From Mnemiopsis leidyi (Eukaryota > Ctenophora > Tentaculata > Lobata > Bolinopsidae): a stretch of 43,693 bases of DNA. Location of the stretch: contig JH153537.1 of the NCBI GenBank assembly GCA_000226015.1, positions 47,552 to 91,244 on the forward strand, written 5' to 3'. Under the pieces are notes generated by a model that was not told where the DNA came from, did not search any database, and saw only the letters and a list, made by a program, of their open reading frames with translations. This document shows, one piece after another, positions 27,001-39,200 of the stretch. The first letter of the stretch is position 1. Each line of letters begins with the position of its first letter. The position numbers and the translations under genes are program-made.

Positions 27001-30000
27001 ATTCACATTCATCGCTCGAATCCAGACAAAGGAAAAAGACAGAAAAATATTTCATGTGAATAAAAGAAATAGATTTACTGGGTAATAAAAACTCCGGCCA
27101 TTGAAAGTATTGCAGAATTGACGACTATAATCTAACAGCGCTTTGAAGGTATTTAGATTCGCTCCTACTTAATTACAATCAAAACTAAGAAGCGCCAAGA
27201 AGGTATTTAAATTCGTTAATTCTATGATAATGCAAACTATGAAGATTAATCAAATTCATTTACTGCCCAAGTCCTCTTGGCGCGAGCCTCTGAACCTAGG
27301 CCACATTAGATTGGCCTTAGATACTATGCCACAACTGAACAGGCGAATTATATGATTATGACATCTTTGATAATTACCAGGGATGATGTGCGTAATTACG
27401 ATGACAATACAGCAATCTTGTGAGCAGACCATGACAACATTAATAGGCAGAAATTGGACCCAAAAATTAACCCCGGCCTTTAGTTATTGGTACTTAACAT
27501 AGGGAATGTTACGGGATGATTCAACCATTCATATATGTCTGTTCCTTCAGGGTCAGAAGAGAGTCCCTGCCTACCCAGTCTAGTAAAGAGCCCCGTTCTC
27601 TACTCCTCTGGGTTTGCACCTTTTGGTCTAGAACAGCATTAGACTCGGCGTCTCGGCAATTTGACGGTTGCTGTCTTATCTCTATAGTTAGTATATATGC
27701 ACTTCAAATGTTACTATGCACTACAAACGTTACTATTTGCACTACAAACAATACTATATGCACTACAAACGTTACTATGCACTGCAAACTTTACTATGCA
27801 CTACAAACGTTACTATGCACTACAAACGTTGCCATGCACTACAAACGTTTTATGCACTACAAACGTTAATATATGCACTACAAACTTTACTATGCACTAC
27901 AAACGTTACTATGCACTACACCCTGCCTACTACTGCTACTCCGGGTCGAGTAATGCTTATAATTAGGAGTAACGCGACAATGCCACACATTTTATCACTC
28001 GTCTAATCAGTCAGGTGGTGTTTGAGTTAAATACATCCCGTGAGATAATGATCCCGCCGGGGCCGGGTAACTTGGGCTGTAGGGNNNNNNNNNNNNNNNN
28101 NNNNNNNNNNNNNNNNNNNNNNNNNNNNNNNNNNNNNNNNNNNNNNNNNNNNNNNNNNNNNNNNNNNNNNNNNNNNNNNNNNNNNNNNNNNNNNNNNNNN
28201 NNNNNNNNNNNNNNNNNNNNNNNNNNNNNNNNNNNNNNNNNNNNNNNNNNNNNNNNNNNNNNNNNNNNNNNNNNNNNNNNNNNNNNNNNNNNNNNNNNNN
28301 NNNNNNNNNNNNNNNNNNNNNNNNNNNNNNNNNNNNNNNNNNNNNNNNNNNNNNNNNNNNNNNNNNNNNNNNNNNNNNNNNNNNNNNNNNNNNNNNNNNN
28401 NNNNNNNNNNNNNNNNNNNNNNNNNNNNNNNNNNNNNNNNNNNNNNNNNNNNNNNNGACACTTCACCTAAAATTTTTTAACCTCGAGACTATTCTCAATC
28501 GAATTCTTGTCCAATTTTAGCACAGGTTTAAAAAAGGTGAAAAAAGTTGCCACCCCCTAGTATGACAACATGAAGCGTGGTATACGACCCGACCCAACCC
28601 TTTGAGAAAATTTAGACAAGTGTCTTTTCTGGCTGGAGGCACGCTTTGCGTTTTGCGACCGATCAGTATTAGACTAGGCTGTCTCTAAGGGGGAATTCTA
28701 ACGATAGAGAGTCCACAATTTATTTCGCCCGTTGAAAAAGGTACGTTCAACGTTGTATAACGCGTCAATCGAACCAAATCTAGAGTAAAGTTTGTCGGCG
28801 CTCTCAGAAACCTCGCAGTCGTTGCCAGAAACAATTAAGCCAGGGCAAGCTAAGATAAAATTAGAAAAGTACACAACAATGCAACCAGTGCAACCTGTAG
28901 CGATGATTGCGTCCTAATCCGCAGTCACGCACAAATCTCTAATTTCATTGGACAAGGCTCGAGAATAAGAAAACTAATTAAATGATTCAAGGTAAAGAGC
29001 AGTCAAGAGTTGCAGAGATTTTCATTTAACGTTACCTCATGTGCAATTCAGCTTCTTAGAAAAGGCGTTTTGAGATCGTATCAATAAAACATTGTTGATT
29101 TAATCCGGAGAATAAAGCACGTTAATCTTGCAAAGGGACCTTTAACTCCCCCCCCCCCCAAACTTTTCAACATGTTTGGTTATACAACTTTATTACAATA
29201 AAAACATTGTTTTTGGTAAAAATAAATCCAAAAGCTTACAGGGCATACGCCTGAAACGTTTAAAAAATGTAAAATATTTAAATTTGTTTCAAAGTAAAAC
29301 TGTAGCAGCTTACCGCAATGTGCTCCTTCAGTTCAGCAATGGTCTTCTTGCACTGAAAGTTACATGATATATCTGGATATTGTACATTCGAAAAGTCAGT
29401 TTAGATTTGAATCAAATTATTAATCAAAAGATTGACCACGAAGCGCTACGAAGAAAAAAACTTACGTCTAGAATTTGAGATTCGTGAGTTCCCCTAGCAA
29501 CGTACTCATTCTGCGGTGGTAGAACGTAACTTTAAAAGTAGCACAGTATGGCGAAATCAGTACAAGCTGCAGTTGAGAAGTCAATAAAAGCTGTGAATTT
29601 TACAGAAATCCATAACTGTCGAGATCAGAGTTAAAGCAGTATAAAAATGGGGTTTAACTATCATAGTGCTGACATTGCGCAAATATACTAGCATACGAGG
29701 CTGGAGTTATTCAAGTGTTAACCCAAGGAGGCTGCAATGAATGATGCCGGACAAGTTTTAGGAATCAGCAAATGTACACATGTGTTATCTCTCCAACTGA
29801 TGATCCACAACTAGTGAAACAAGTTCACGATCAACATCAGGATTCCAATCGACCATATGACCGCGGTTGTGAGCAAGACTTTGGGAGGGGATGATACACG
29901 ACAAGTCACAAGAATGTTCAATGCGTTCAAAGTTCATGTCGCCGACACAACATATTTCTTGTTACCCTAACTCTGAACCAGCGTGTTACAATGATACAGT

Positions 30001-30257
30001 GTTACTTCCCACCTTGCCCGTTACTTTGCTGACGTAAAATTCGCCAAAAACGTCGACCAGGAGACGTAAGTAGTAAGAGTTAAGTTATTTAAACAGCTTG
30101 CTGTAAATATCGACGGGAACTCTTCTAGCAGCTCTTACCCCGCCTCGGTTTGAGAAATAACGACCATAAGTAGAGCTGCATTCAGGGCAGCGCAATGAAG
30201 AATCATCATATTGGCGACACACGCAGGCACGCACACGCATACATGCAGGCACACACA

Positions 30258-30297
<40 letters not shown>

Positions 30298-33200
30298 CAC
30301 ACAAACACACACACACACACACACACATACCTTGAAAGCATTACCTTTAAATGAGCTGAGTTGTCTGGGTGACTATACGACCACATAAAGCTAGTGGCTA
30401 GTACTCTAGTACAGGGGTAGCGCTCACGGCCCCTCAGAATTGCATTGTATTATTGCATGTAATTGTAGACTTACCTTACTGTGTAGGTAGGGTAGTCTAG
30501 AGTCGGTACAGGAGCATGCATATAGTTGTGAGAGTGTCTGTTGGCACTAGTGTCTGTTGGCACTACCAGTATAAGTTCAACCGCCAGATTCTGAGGCATG
30601 AGCTGACATTTCAATGTAGAAAGAATGAGCTTACCAGTAACCAGTGGCTGACCAGTATCTATCGCATCATTTCCGTGCACATGTTCTCACACAAATGAAC
30701 AATACTTGTCAATAAAAGAGATTACATGGGATAGAGGGTAGAAGCTGCAAAGTCCATGCGAATTGTACAAGCGTAACTGCAGGGCATCTTGTTGTCAAAT
30801 TCTTGACATTCCCAGCTGATGAATCACTGACTTACTAACGCTAACAACTTGGGAGTTATAGTGAGATGTCAACTTGTAACTACGGTCACTGAACTCGACA
30901 CTATAGTCACTGAACTGGACACTATGCTATGAAACTGGACACGAAACTGGTCACAACGCCGTCACTGAACTGACTATGGTCAAGGATCTATTATAGTATT
31001 TAGTGTTTCAACATGACCTAGAGTTATAAAAATTCTAACTATTATTAAACGTTTGACCAAGGACATAAACTTTGTGTAGTGTGAAATCCGAAGTCATCAT
31101 CATAAAACACACAGACAAAGACAAAGACTCAGACACAGAATAAGAGTCATCATATAAGTCATCATCAAGCATACCAAGTTCATATCAGAAGTCTGACGAA
31201 ATTCAAGATTCGTTTGTCCAAATTTCCAACTAAAGATTCACCTGCGAGGAATTTCCTGTGTCTGCATTTTCCGGTCCAGGATGAGAGGGGGCCCGGTAGG
31301 ACTTAAAACACAAGAAAATAACGGTTGAGGCCGCCACGAGTGAAGCGATGAGGACAACAATATCGTACATATGACGGAGACAAAGAGAAAAGGTGTTGAG
31401 TTACTGTTACTGGTGTAGTTAGTGCCAAGTCCGGGGACCAGGGGGCACACACGCAGCTCCAATTTATGTGTCATGATTTACAGCTTAGTACTGGCGGCGG
31501 CGCGATCTGGGATTTTTGTGGCCGTAAAGCCTGGCTTTTATCACGGACGTGTTGTGTAATGTACATGTGTTACTTTAATGATTCGGGATCAAACACCCTT
31601 CCAGGTAGCAGGCTAGCATTAACTCTCGTAGTCTTTAATGCATATGGAGTACATTATATCGAGCTAACCATGCTAGTGCTAATGTCTTACTGATGCTATA
31701 AAGGATGGAGAACAGAGTACTCAAGACTTTTACAGTGCCTGGAGTTAAAATATTGGTCAACTCGGATAAAATGGAGTACTGATCTTAGGCTCGTAATAAT
31801 CTCGCCGATATAGGCCAACTCGAAAATAACTTACGAGACATCAACTGAAATACTTACGGAGTTAAACGGAAGGTAAACTCCACTAGAGTCATCTGATTCG
31901 TTTAGCACTGCTTCGCGTTTTATCTGGGATTTCCTTGAGTAAATCAAAATGGTGAGATATTTTGATGGTCAGAAATATATCAGTGGGTGACTTGATCGAT
32001 TTTTAATTAATTGATGTTGTCGTTTATAGTTAGACCATGTGACTTTGAACCTATTTTCTAGCAGGTGCAACCTGACAAATGGTGCCATCGGGTTCAAGGA
32101 TATGTGATATGTCATACTGAGGCTGAAGTTAAGATGTGACTGATAAGCGGATCTAGTTACAAGCTTATAAAATTTTGTTTTGTGTATGGCCCAATCGTTT
32201 TTGTTTCTAAAATCAGCTAGAATATTTTGAATGTTTAAACAAATTGGTTGACGTGACTTTTCAGGACTAAATAATGATAATTGACCCCCTTTTGAGGTCA
32301 CTGTTTCTTATAACTCAGCTATCTTATTCTCTAACATCTCCCTACAACAATTTAGAAGCAATGTGAACATAAGAACGGCCGAAAAAGAGGAGGATGACGG
32401 GAAGTGGAAAGTTAAGTGGAGCTTATAGGGCTGCTCTGTCACGAGGACAGATCGAGCTAGCGTGTGCTTTACAACCTCTCCTTTTGGCTTCTCATTCCGG
32501 TAAAAATCATCCTGTTTTTATCACCCACAGTTCAAAAATGCTGAGGCTTAACTTTATTTTGCAAATTTCATATTTTATCTTTTTTCTGATACGATTTTTC
32601 ACTGAAAATGAGTATAATAGATGATTTCTACGTGTATGACAGCTAAGTTAGTCCATCCTCAGGAAAGTCAGAGGTAGATTCGATAGTGAAGGAAGTGGTT
32701 GGAAAACTTATAAGCAAAGACAACATCAACTCTACGACCAACGATTGCGAACCTATATACGTGGCGCTGAGACTTCTCCATAACACCAATGAGTCTGGTC
32801 TGGACTCCAATATGGAGTTGTTACAAGCAGAACTGCTTCTCAGACAACACCAACACGTCCTCAACCAGACGTCACTCTCGTTTATCAGGACTGTTTTGTT
32901 TACTTCTAACGATTTCAATTTGAGAAGGAGAGTCAGCGGCTTCATTTCTCTTAATCCCACTTTGTTGGACGTCTGCCAACATATTCCAGAGCTCTCGGAA
33001 GCATTCCTGAAATTTTTCAACAAAACGATAGTTCAAAATGGGGGGCTTGAGGAGGCTTTCCAGTCGACCTTGGCGAACTGTATGAAAAGGATTGCACAGA
33101 AGAACAAAGTACTGACTGCAGAACAGCTTATGAAGTACATGATGTGTTTTGACAGTGAACATATGGGGCAGGACGTCAAGGCGTCTCTTCAAAACAGTCT

Positions 33201-36200
33201 GGTTCATTTTCTAGAACAGCAACCCAACCAATCCTACTCCAATCTTTATAGACTCTGTCTTGCAAGTCTCCTTGACCCACAGAACCCATCCTTGCTTGCT
33301 GGGGCCCTGAAAGATGAGCGACAAAACAAGAGAGCAACTACCTCGCTGGTTGACCATCTTGGCACTTCTTTCGAGCACTTTGCTATCACGGCACTGTACG
33401 ATACTTTGGATACAGGAAGAAGTTTTATTGAAGAAGTCCTGCACACCGGGCTGCACCTTCTTCGGAAGAAGGAATACGAGAAAGTGAGGAGTGTATTCGG
33501 GGACAGCCCACTTAAAAAACTGAAACCACTCCTCTTGGCAATGATCTGGGACGAAGTGGACAGTCACAAAGATCAAGCAATCTTACTGGAGGAGCTGTGC
33601 TACAACGTCACTCCCAACGAGAAGCTTGTCAGGGCGATTTTCAGCAGCGTAAGGGATCAGGTAGACGTTGGAAAGTGGTGCGAGGAGCACGTCAAACCGC
33701 TCCTCAAGAACTCCTGGAACTCAGCGGCAGCAGCCAGCGTGACGTCATCTCAGTCAAAACTTCAAGTTATCCTGCTGTTAAACTGTATAGAGAAACTAGG
33801 TCAAAGCAAGGTGCTTCGTCTCATGTTCAATGTCAAGGCCAACTCAGACACTACAGACGCAAACGATCTCCCACTCTCGGACTCCCAGACGATCGATCAG
33901 GGGAAGGATATCGTCACGTTTTGCTCGGCGATGGTAGTGATCAACGTCGTACTCTGGCTACAAAAAAGATCAAATCACAGGGAGGAAGGTAGCGAGAGAT
34001 CATGTGAAGAGCTAGAGCTGGATCTGGCAGAGAAACATCTTAGTAGGGTGTTTCCTCTATATAACCGGGCTGAAGTCCTCAGTGCTGCCTTCTCTTCTCT
34101 GGTTCATGCATTGAAGCAACCCAAATGTGGACTAACCCTAGATGACTGCGAAGAATTGGTCTACTGGTTCCGGAAACAACTATCACAGTTTGAAAGTGAT
34201 CAAACAGCACTCTCGCTCGGACACTTCGACACAGTCAAAATATTCCGAGATCTTTCGTACGAAGCGCAAGACCACAAAGCCATATATGAACGGTTGAAAA
34301 ATTCCGTAGAAGAAGCTGAGTGGAGAATAGGCCTCTTGAAGACACTGACCGAAACCAAGAGTCGAAAGAGGAGGGAACTGAAACGTCAAGCATCCTCGCA
34401 TCTCCTCTCTTTTCTGTGCTCCACCCAGTTGGATCTCATGAGACTCTGCCTGATCTCAGAGAACACGGAGCGGGCTTCAGAGACGATACGCCGGTACGGT
34501 ATGAGTACAACTCATCTCGCTAAGGTGGTCGACTTTCAGAACGACTACACCACGTGTATCAAAGAGCTGGAGCGGTTTGGAGCAGCCATGAGAAAGCAAC
34601 AGCAGGCCGCTAAGTCGGTCATGTCTGTGCCGCAGATGGGAAGCGGAGCAGTGAGCTCCACACAGGGATCTCAATCGGGGAGCAGCAAAGTTCGGTCCCA
34701 GAGCATGAGCAGCACCAGCAGCTCCATAACTTCCACCATTTCGGTGGTGTCTCGAGTTCCTAGCATGTCCAACATGCCGGTGTCGCTGAGGAATGTGGCC
34801 AATGCAGTCAGGTCTGGCGAAAACGTTAGAGTTCCTGCCATAGTTGGCAAGCTAATAAGCACACTTACCATGGATCAGCTGATGATAGAATGTGAGAGAC
34901 ATGATGTTGACAACGAAACTTTGATAGCGAGGCTTTTAGTTGACATGGCTTGTTCCATATCGGCCCCGAAAAGTGTGGGGCTGCAACTGATGTCACTTGG
35001 TCTGGAGAGGATAAAAAACAGTGTGGTCCCTGATTCGCCTATCGAGACGTACATTAGGAAACTACACGGAATTCTGAAAATGCTGGATGGTAAACCTTAT
35101 CCAGGGATCACAGTAGCCACAAGTTCTCCACGAGATTATCTAAACAGTATTTACCCGTGTATATCTCACGACGTTTTCCAAGATCTCCTGGAATTTAACG
35201 AGAATCAGGCGGTAGCTTACAGAGACCTGAAGAACGCCATCAACGACAAGGGGCCGTTAGACGAGGTGAGAATGGAGGGCGCACTGGAGGCTGCCAAGGA
35301 TGCCCTGAGTTTGAACAATTACACGACCTTTCTCTCCACCCACGACAAACATAGGGAGTACTTTGACAACCTCATCTCTTATCTGAAGGGGTACAAAGAA
35401 AACTTCAACATCTCTCTAGAAGACACCCCACATCAAGTTTACTTCTCCCCCTCCAGTATCTTTGACAAATCTCCACAATACCACCTCGGAGAACTGATTT
35501 TAAAGGAAACCATCCACCCGAAGATGCTGACGGAGGCAGCGGAGTATGTTAGTGTGGACCTGCTGCAGCTCGTAGTGATGTCCTCGTTCCCTCAAGTTTG
35601 TCTGGAGGAAGCAGCTGATAACATCCCGCCACCCTGCTACATTACCATCCCCTCTCCTGGAGAAGGTGATAGAGATAATGCAGCTATCATCATTAGTAAA
35701 CTTCATGAGATTTGCAGAGATCTACCTGAACCTAAACAACTGCCACTTCATGTATTGATGACTCATCTGGAGAATTGTAAGGTCAGTTTCAAGAATGAGA
35801 AGACATCTGGATCAGACTTAATCAGACTTCTCACCTGCAGTATATCCTATCACAAACAGATATCTGCCCTGAAACCAACAGATTTCAACCCTATGTACCT
35901 GCTTGGACTGCTTCCACAGAAACAACCGGTTGAACTGACAGGAGAGGCCTTGGAGGACAAAGTGAGGGCTGCTTGTAAGAGTTGGTTGGGAACAAACGCG
36001 TACATCAGCGCTGACAACGAACTTCACCTGACCCTCCATCCTTTGAATCAAATTGCAAACATACTTCTCAGACAGACACGCAAGGGACAGCGGTATTTAC
36101 TGGAGTTCTACAATCTGTATACGGAAATTGTGCTGGAACTCCTGGGAGGGGAATTAGAGACAATCATGGGCTGTAACAAAGCTGATATGACGGTTCAGAA

Positions 36201-39200
36201 GGATGACCAAGGTTTCTATCTAACTTCCAAAGAAACCAGGATCAAGATACTTACCACCTCCACGTTTGACTTCAAGTCATCCACCACCTGTTCAAAATGC
36301 AAGGACATCGACGAGCGGCTTCTCTACAGAGCCGACCTGAAACCAATGACGCCAGGATTTGACTTCGTGAACGGTCACAGTCCGTGTTTAGCGGCGCTGG
36401 GCTACATGTTTAACGCATTAGATAGCCGAGAGCTGGACGGAGCGGGGTTGCTGATAGACGACACTCTGCTGGACTACCCAGCGTTACAGAAATACGTGGC
36501 TCTACGAGCCGGACCGTACATCCAAACTGTAGACACCCAGTTTGTGGATTTGATGAGAAACTCTTGTCGGAGAGACGAGTTTCGACAGGATGTTTTGGGA
36601 TGCCAACTATTTGGTGGACCAAACACACGGTTCTTAGCACACCTGTTGAGCTGCATGGTGGAGTACAACCTCAAGCTGGACCGGCACGCTGAGGTCTATG
36701 AGATACTGTCGTCTGATGCAGCTAGAGAGATATATGGCAAGAAGATACCGGATCTCATTCTGTTATTAACCTTGGATAAACTTAGTCCAGTAGCTCCTAA
36801 TTTCCTCTCCCTGATTCTGAAAATAGAAGACAAACTGCTGGGTCTGGAGTTTGCCAGAGAGCGATATCAAACTTGGCCGGTAAACATAGCGACTGAATGT
36901 TTCACCTACTTTAATGAGGTGTTTGCCGAGGACCCGGATTGTATATCAATGATACTATCCTGTTTAGAGAGACTTAGCACGATGGGGCGGATCAGCAAAA
37001 TTCTGAACTATCTTGAAATAAACCTGAATTCATGCATCACTATAGAGGAGTTTGTAATGAAACGATCCGAGGACTTCACACAACTGATGACAGCAAAAAA
37101 GGAGTTTGCCGTATGCCACAGCGTCATCAAACTAGGGATATTGAAAGGCGACTATGAGGCAAAGCTTCTTGCAGAGCATGTTCTGTTCATGGCCCAGAAC
37201 GACAACTTCGACACGCTGGACATTTACAATTTACTGGAAAACAAGTTGTCGTTGCAAGTATGCAACACTCTCTGTTCACTGATTCAGCAACACACTAATA
37301 ACTTGAAAATTGTCCTCCAGCTTATCGACATAATCCTGGACAAGTTCCAGCCACTTCTTTCTCGTGAGAAGACAAAAACTTTAAAAGAACAGCGTTTGGG
37401 AGCCCAGTGTTTCAGAGAGATAAAGTCACGGAAAATTGCGAACTACGAGGAATACAGTCAGCTGTTGTTTAAGCCTCTCATTCTACTCGAGCAGCTGATC
37501 ATGAACTTCCAGATCCACACTGCCTCCCAGCTCGTAGCACAGCACAGCAAACAGTTCACTGAGTGCGGGCTAACTTCAAGTCTTGATGCTCTCATCAAGC
37601 TCTACATTGGAAAGTCTCTGTACTACGAGGGAGCTGGAAGCTCAAAGACAAGCGATACCACGACCGTGTCTACAGTTTATTCCACCATGACCAGGACTAC
37701 GTCAAGATCACGAAGAGGCCCAACAACAGTCTTCAACCCTCCTTTTAAAGCCACTGCAAGCAAAGTATCGAAGAGCCTATCCAGGAAGATCTCCAGAGAG
37801 GAGCAGAAGTTCCAAATACCTACGTCACCAGCACAATGGGTTGACGAGAAGAAAGTCAAGAGGTGCCAGGTCTGCAAAGTCAAGTTTACTTTCATCATCC
37901 GGAAGCATCACTGCCGCTGGTGTGGTCGGGTTCTCTGTGACAAGTGTGCCCCGGTCAGAGCACCAACTTCCTACTTTGGAGCTTCCGTTCGACTGTGTTG
38001 GGGTTGTTTTGTAGCACTTCAGGAAGGTCGTTACTCGGAGGGAGGAGAGGGAGACCTAACCGAGGATTTTGCCACACTTTACAACCCGCCCTTCGAAGTT
38101 CTTAGCATCATCCCAGAAGACAATGAGGACACCAGAGAATCGTTCTTCTTCACAACCGCTCCCAGTTCAGAACTTTGTCTCTACTTGTCTCGAATGTTGT
38201 CTCAGTCGAGTCCTCCCGGAGACGTACTTCTACCTCTATGTGAAAACCTCAGCGAGACGATCATGGAGTCCATTCTTCTTGACCCGGAAAGGAACTTTGG
38301 TCATATTTTTGGAGTTCTGGAAAACGTTTTGAAAGAAGCCAGAAACTGCTTCAGACTTAGAGGTATATCAAGCAAAGTGGAGGAGACCAATATCTACATA
38401 GCTTTCACTCAGATTTGTAGGAGACTCCCGCTTATCGACTTGTCAGGAATGCCGGCCATGAAAAGTCTCCTCAAGTCCGAAACACTCCACAACACATACA
38501 TGAGCCTCCTTGACAAGCAGTATCCCCAGATGGCGATTAGTTTGTGTACGACAGCTCGGAAGGACCCGCTCGGCCTGTGGAGACGGTGGGGTTTCCAGTG
38601 TCTCCGAGCGGGGGACTACCCCGCCGCCAGAGACAAGTTGGAAATGTGCTTGAAAAGTAAACAGTACAACCAGGCCATCTTGGATGACATCATCAACCAT
38701 CTGGAGAACTGCTTGCCGTCCTTCCTTGCTGAGACAGTCGATTTCACGGAGCTGATGGATAACATTAAGAGGAAGTGTAGGAAACAGCGACTAAATTCAG
38801 CTGAGTTTGACGAGTGCGTGTTTTACCTGACCACATACTCGACACCAGTGCGACAACTTCAGTTCTTCGTCAGACACAACACCGTAGGTCGAGCTGCCCA
38901 GCTGGCTTTACAACACGATCACATTACCCTGTTCGAGGGTGTTGTTCGACCTCTCATCAAGACGGGCCGGCTCTCTGATCTGTTTGACTACATCAACACA
39001 AACAGAGGTCAGATCCAGACCTGGGAGAAGAAGCTGACTGATTGTTGTAAACTGTTGAGTGAGACTGGAGACTTGGCTAGCGTGTACTCGGTTCAGTTCT
39101 TCCTTAGAGAGTTTCTTAACGCTGCCAAAACTGCTATTTTGATGTTACGGAACGAGGTGAGTGTCAAGGAACAGCTTAAGTATTTGGACAAAGCGGAGGA

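Larger units (their letters stand above)
24202..29313 (-). other. Large intron of the IRAG-like gene (5.1 kb)
   Basis: Holds two minisatellites, a CT-rich tract near 25975-25998, a C-run near 29149-29159 and the assembly gap. No nested gene was recognised on either strand. Confidence 0.6.

Noticed and set aside
27516..28006. Plus-strand frames with MHYKRYY repeats
   Set aside because: All three frames are open only because the 19-20 bp repeat lacks stops; not a protein.
29030..29060. Possible exon ending AELHMR with donor gtaacg
   Set aside because: No acceptor gives an open frame compatible with both neighbours; neighbours already join in phase.
30085..30386. Cys/Val/Arg-rich minus-strand frames
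   Set aside because: Translation of an AC/ACGC microsatellite.
30476..30520. gtaagt-type donor on the minus strand near 30476
   Set aside because: No in-phase acceptor with an open frame.
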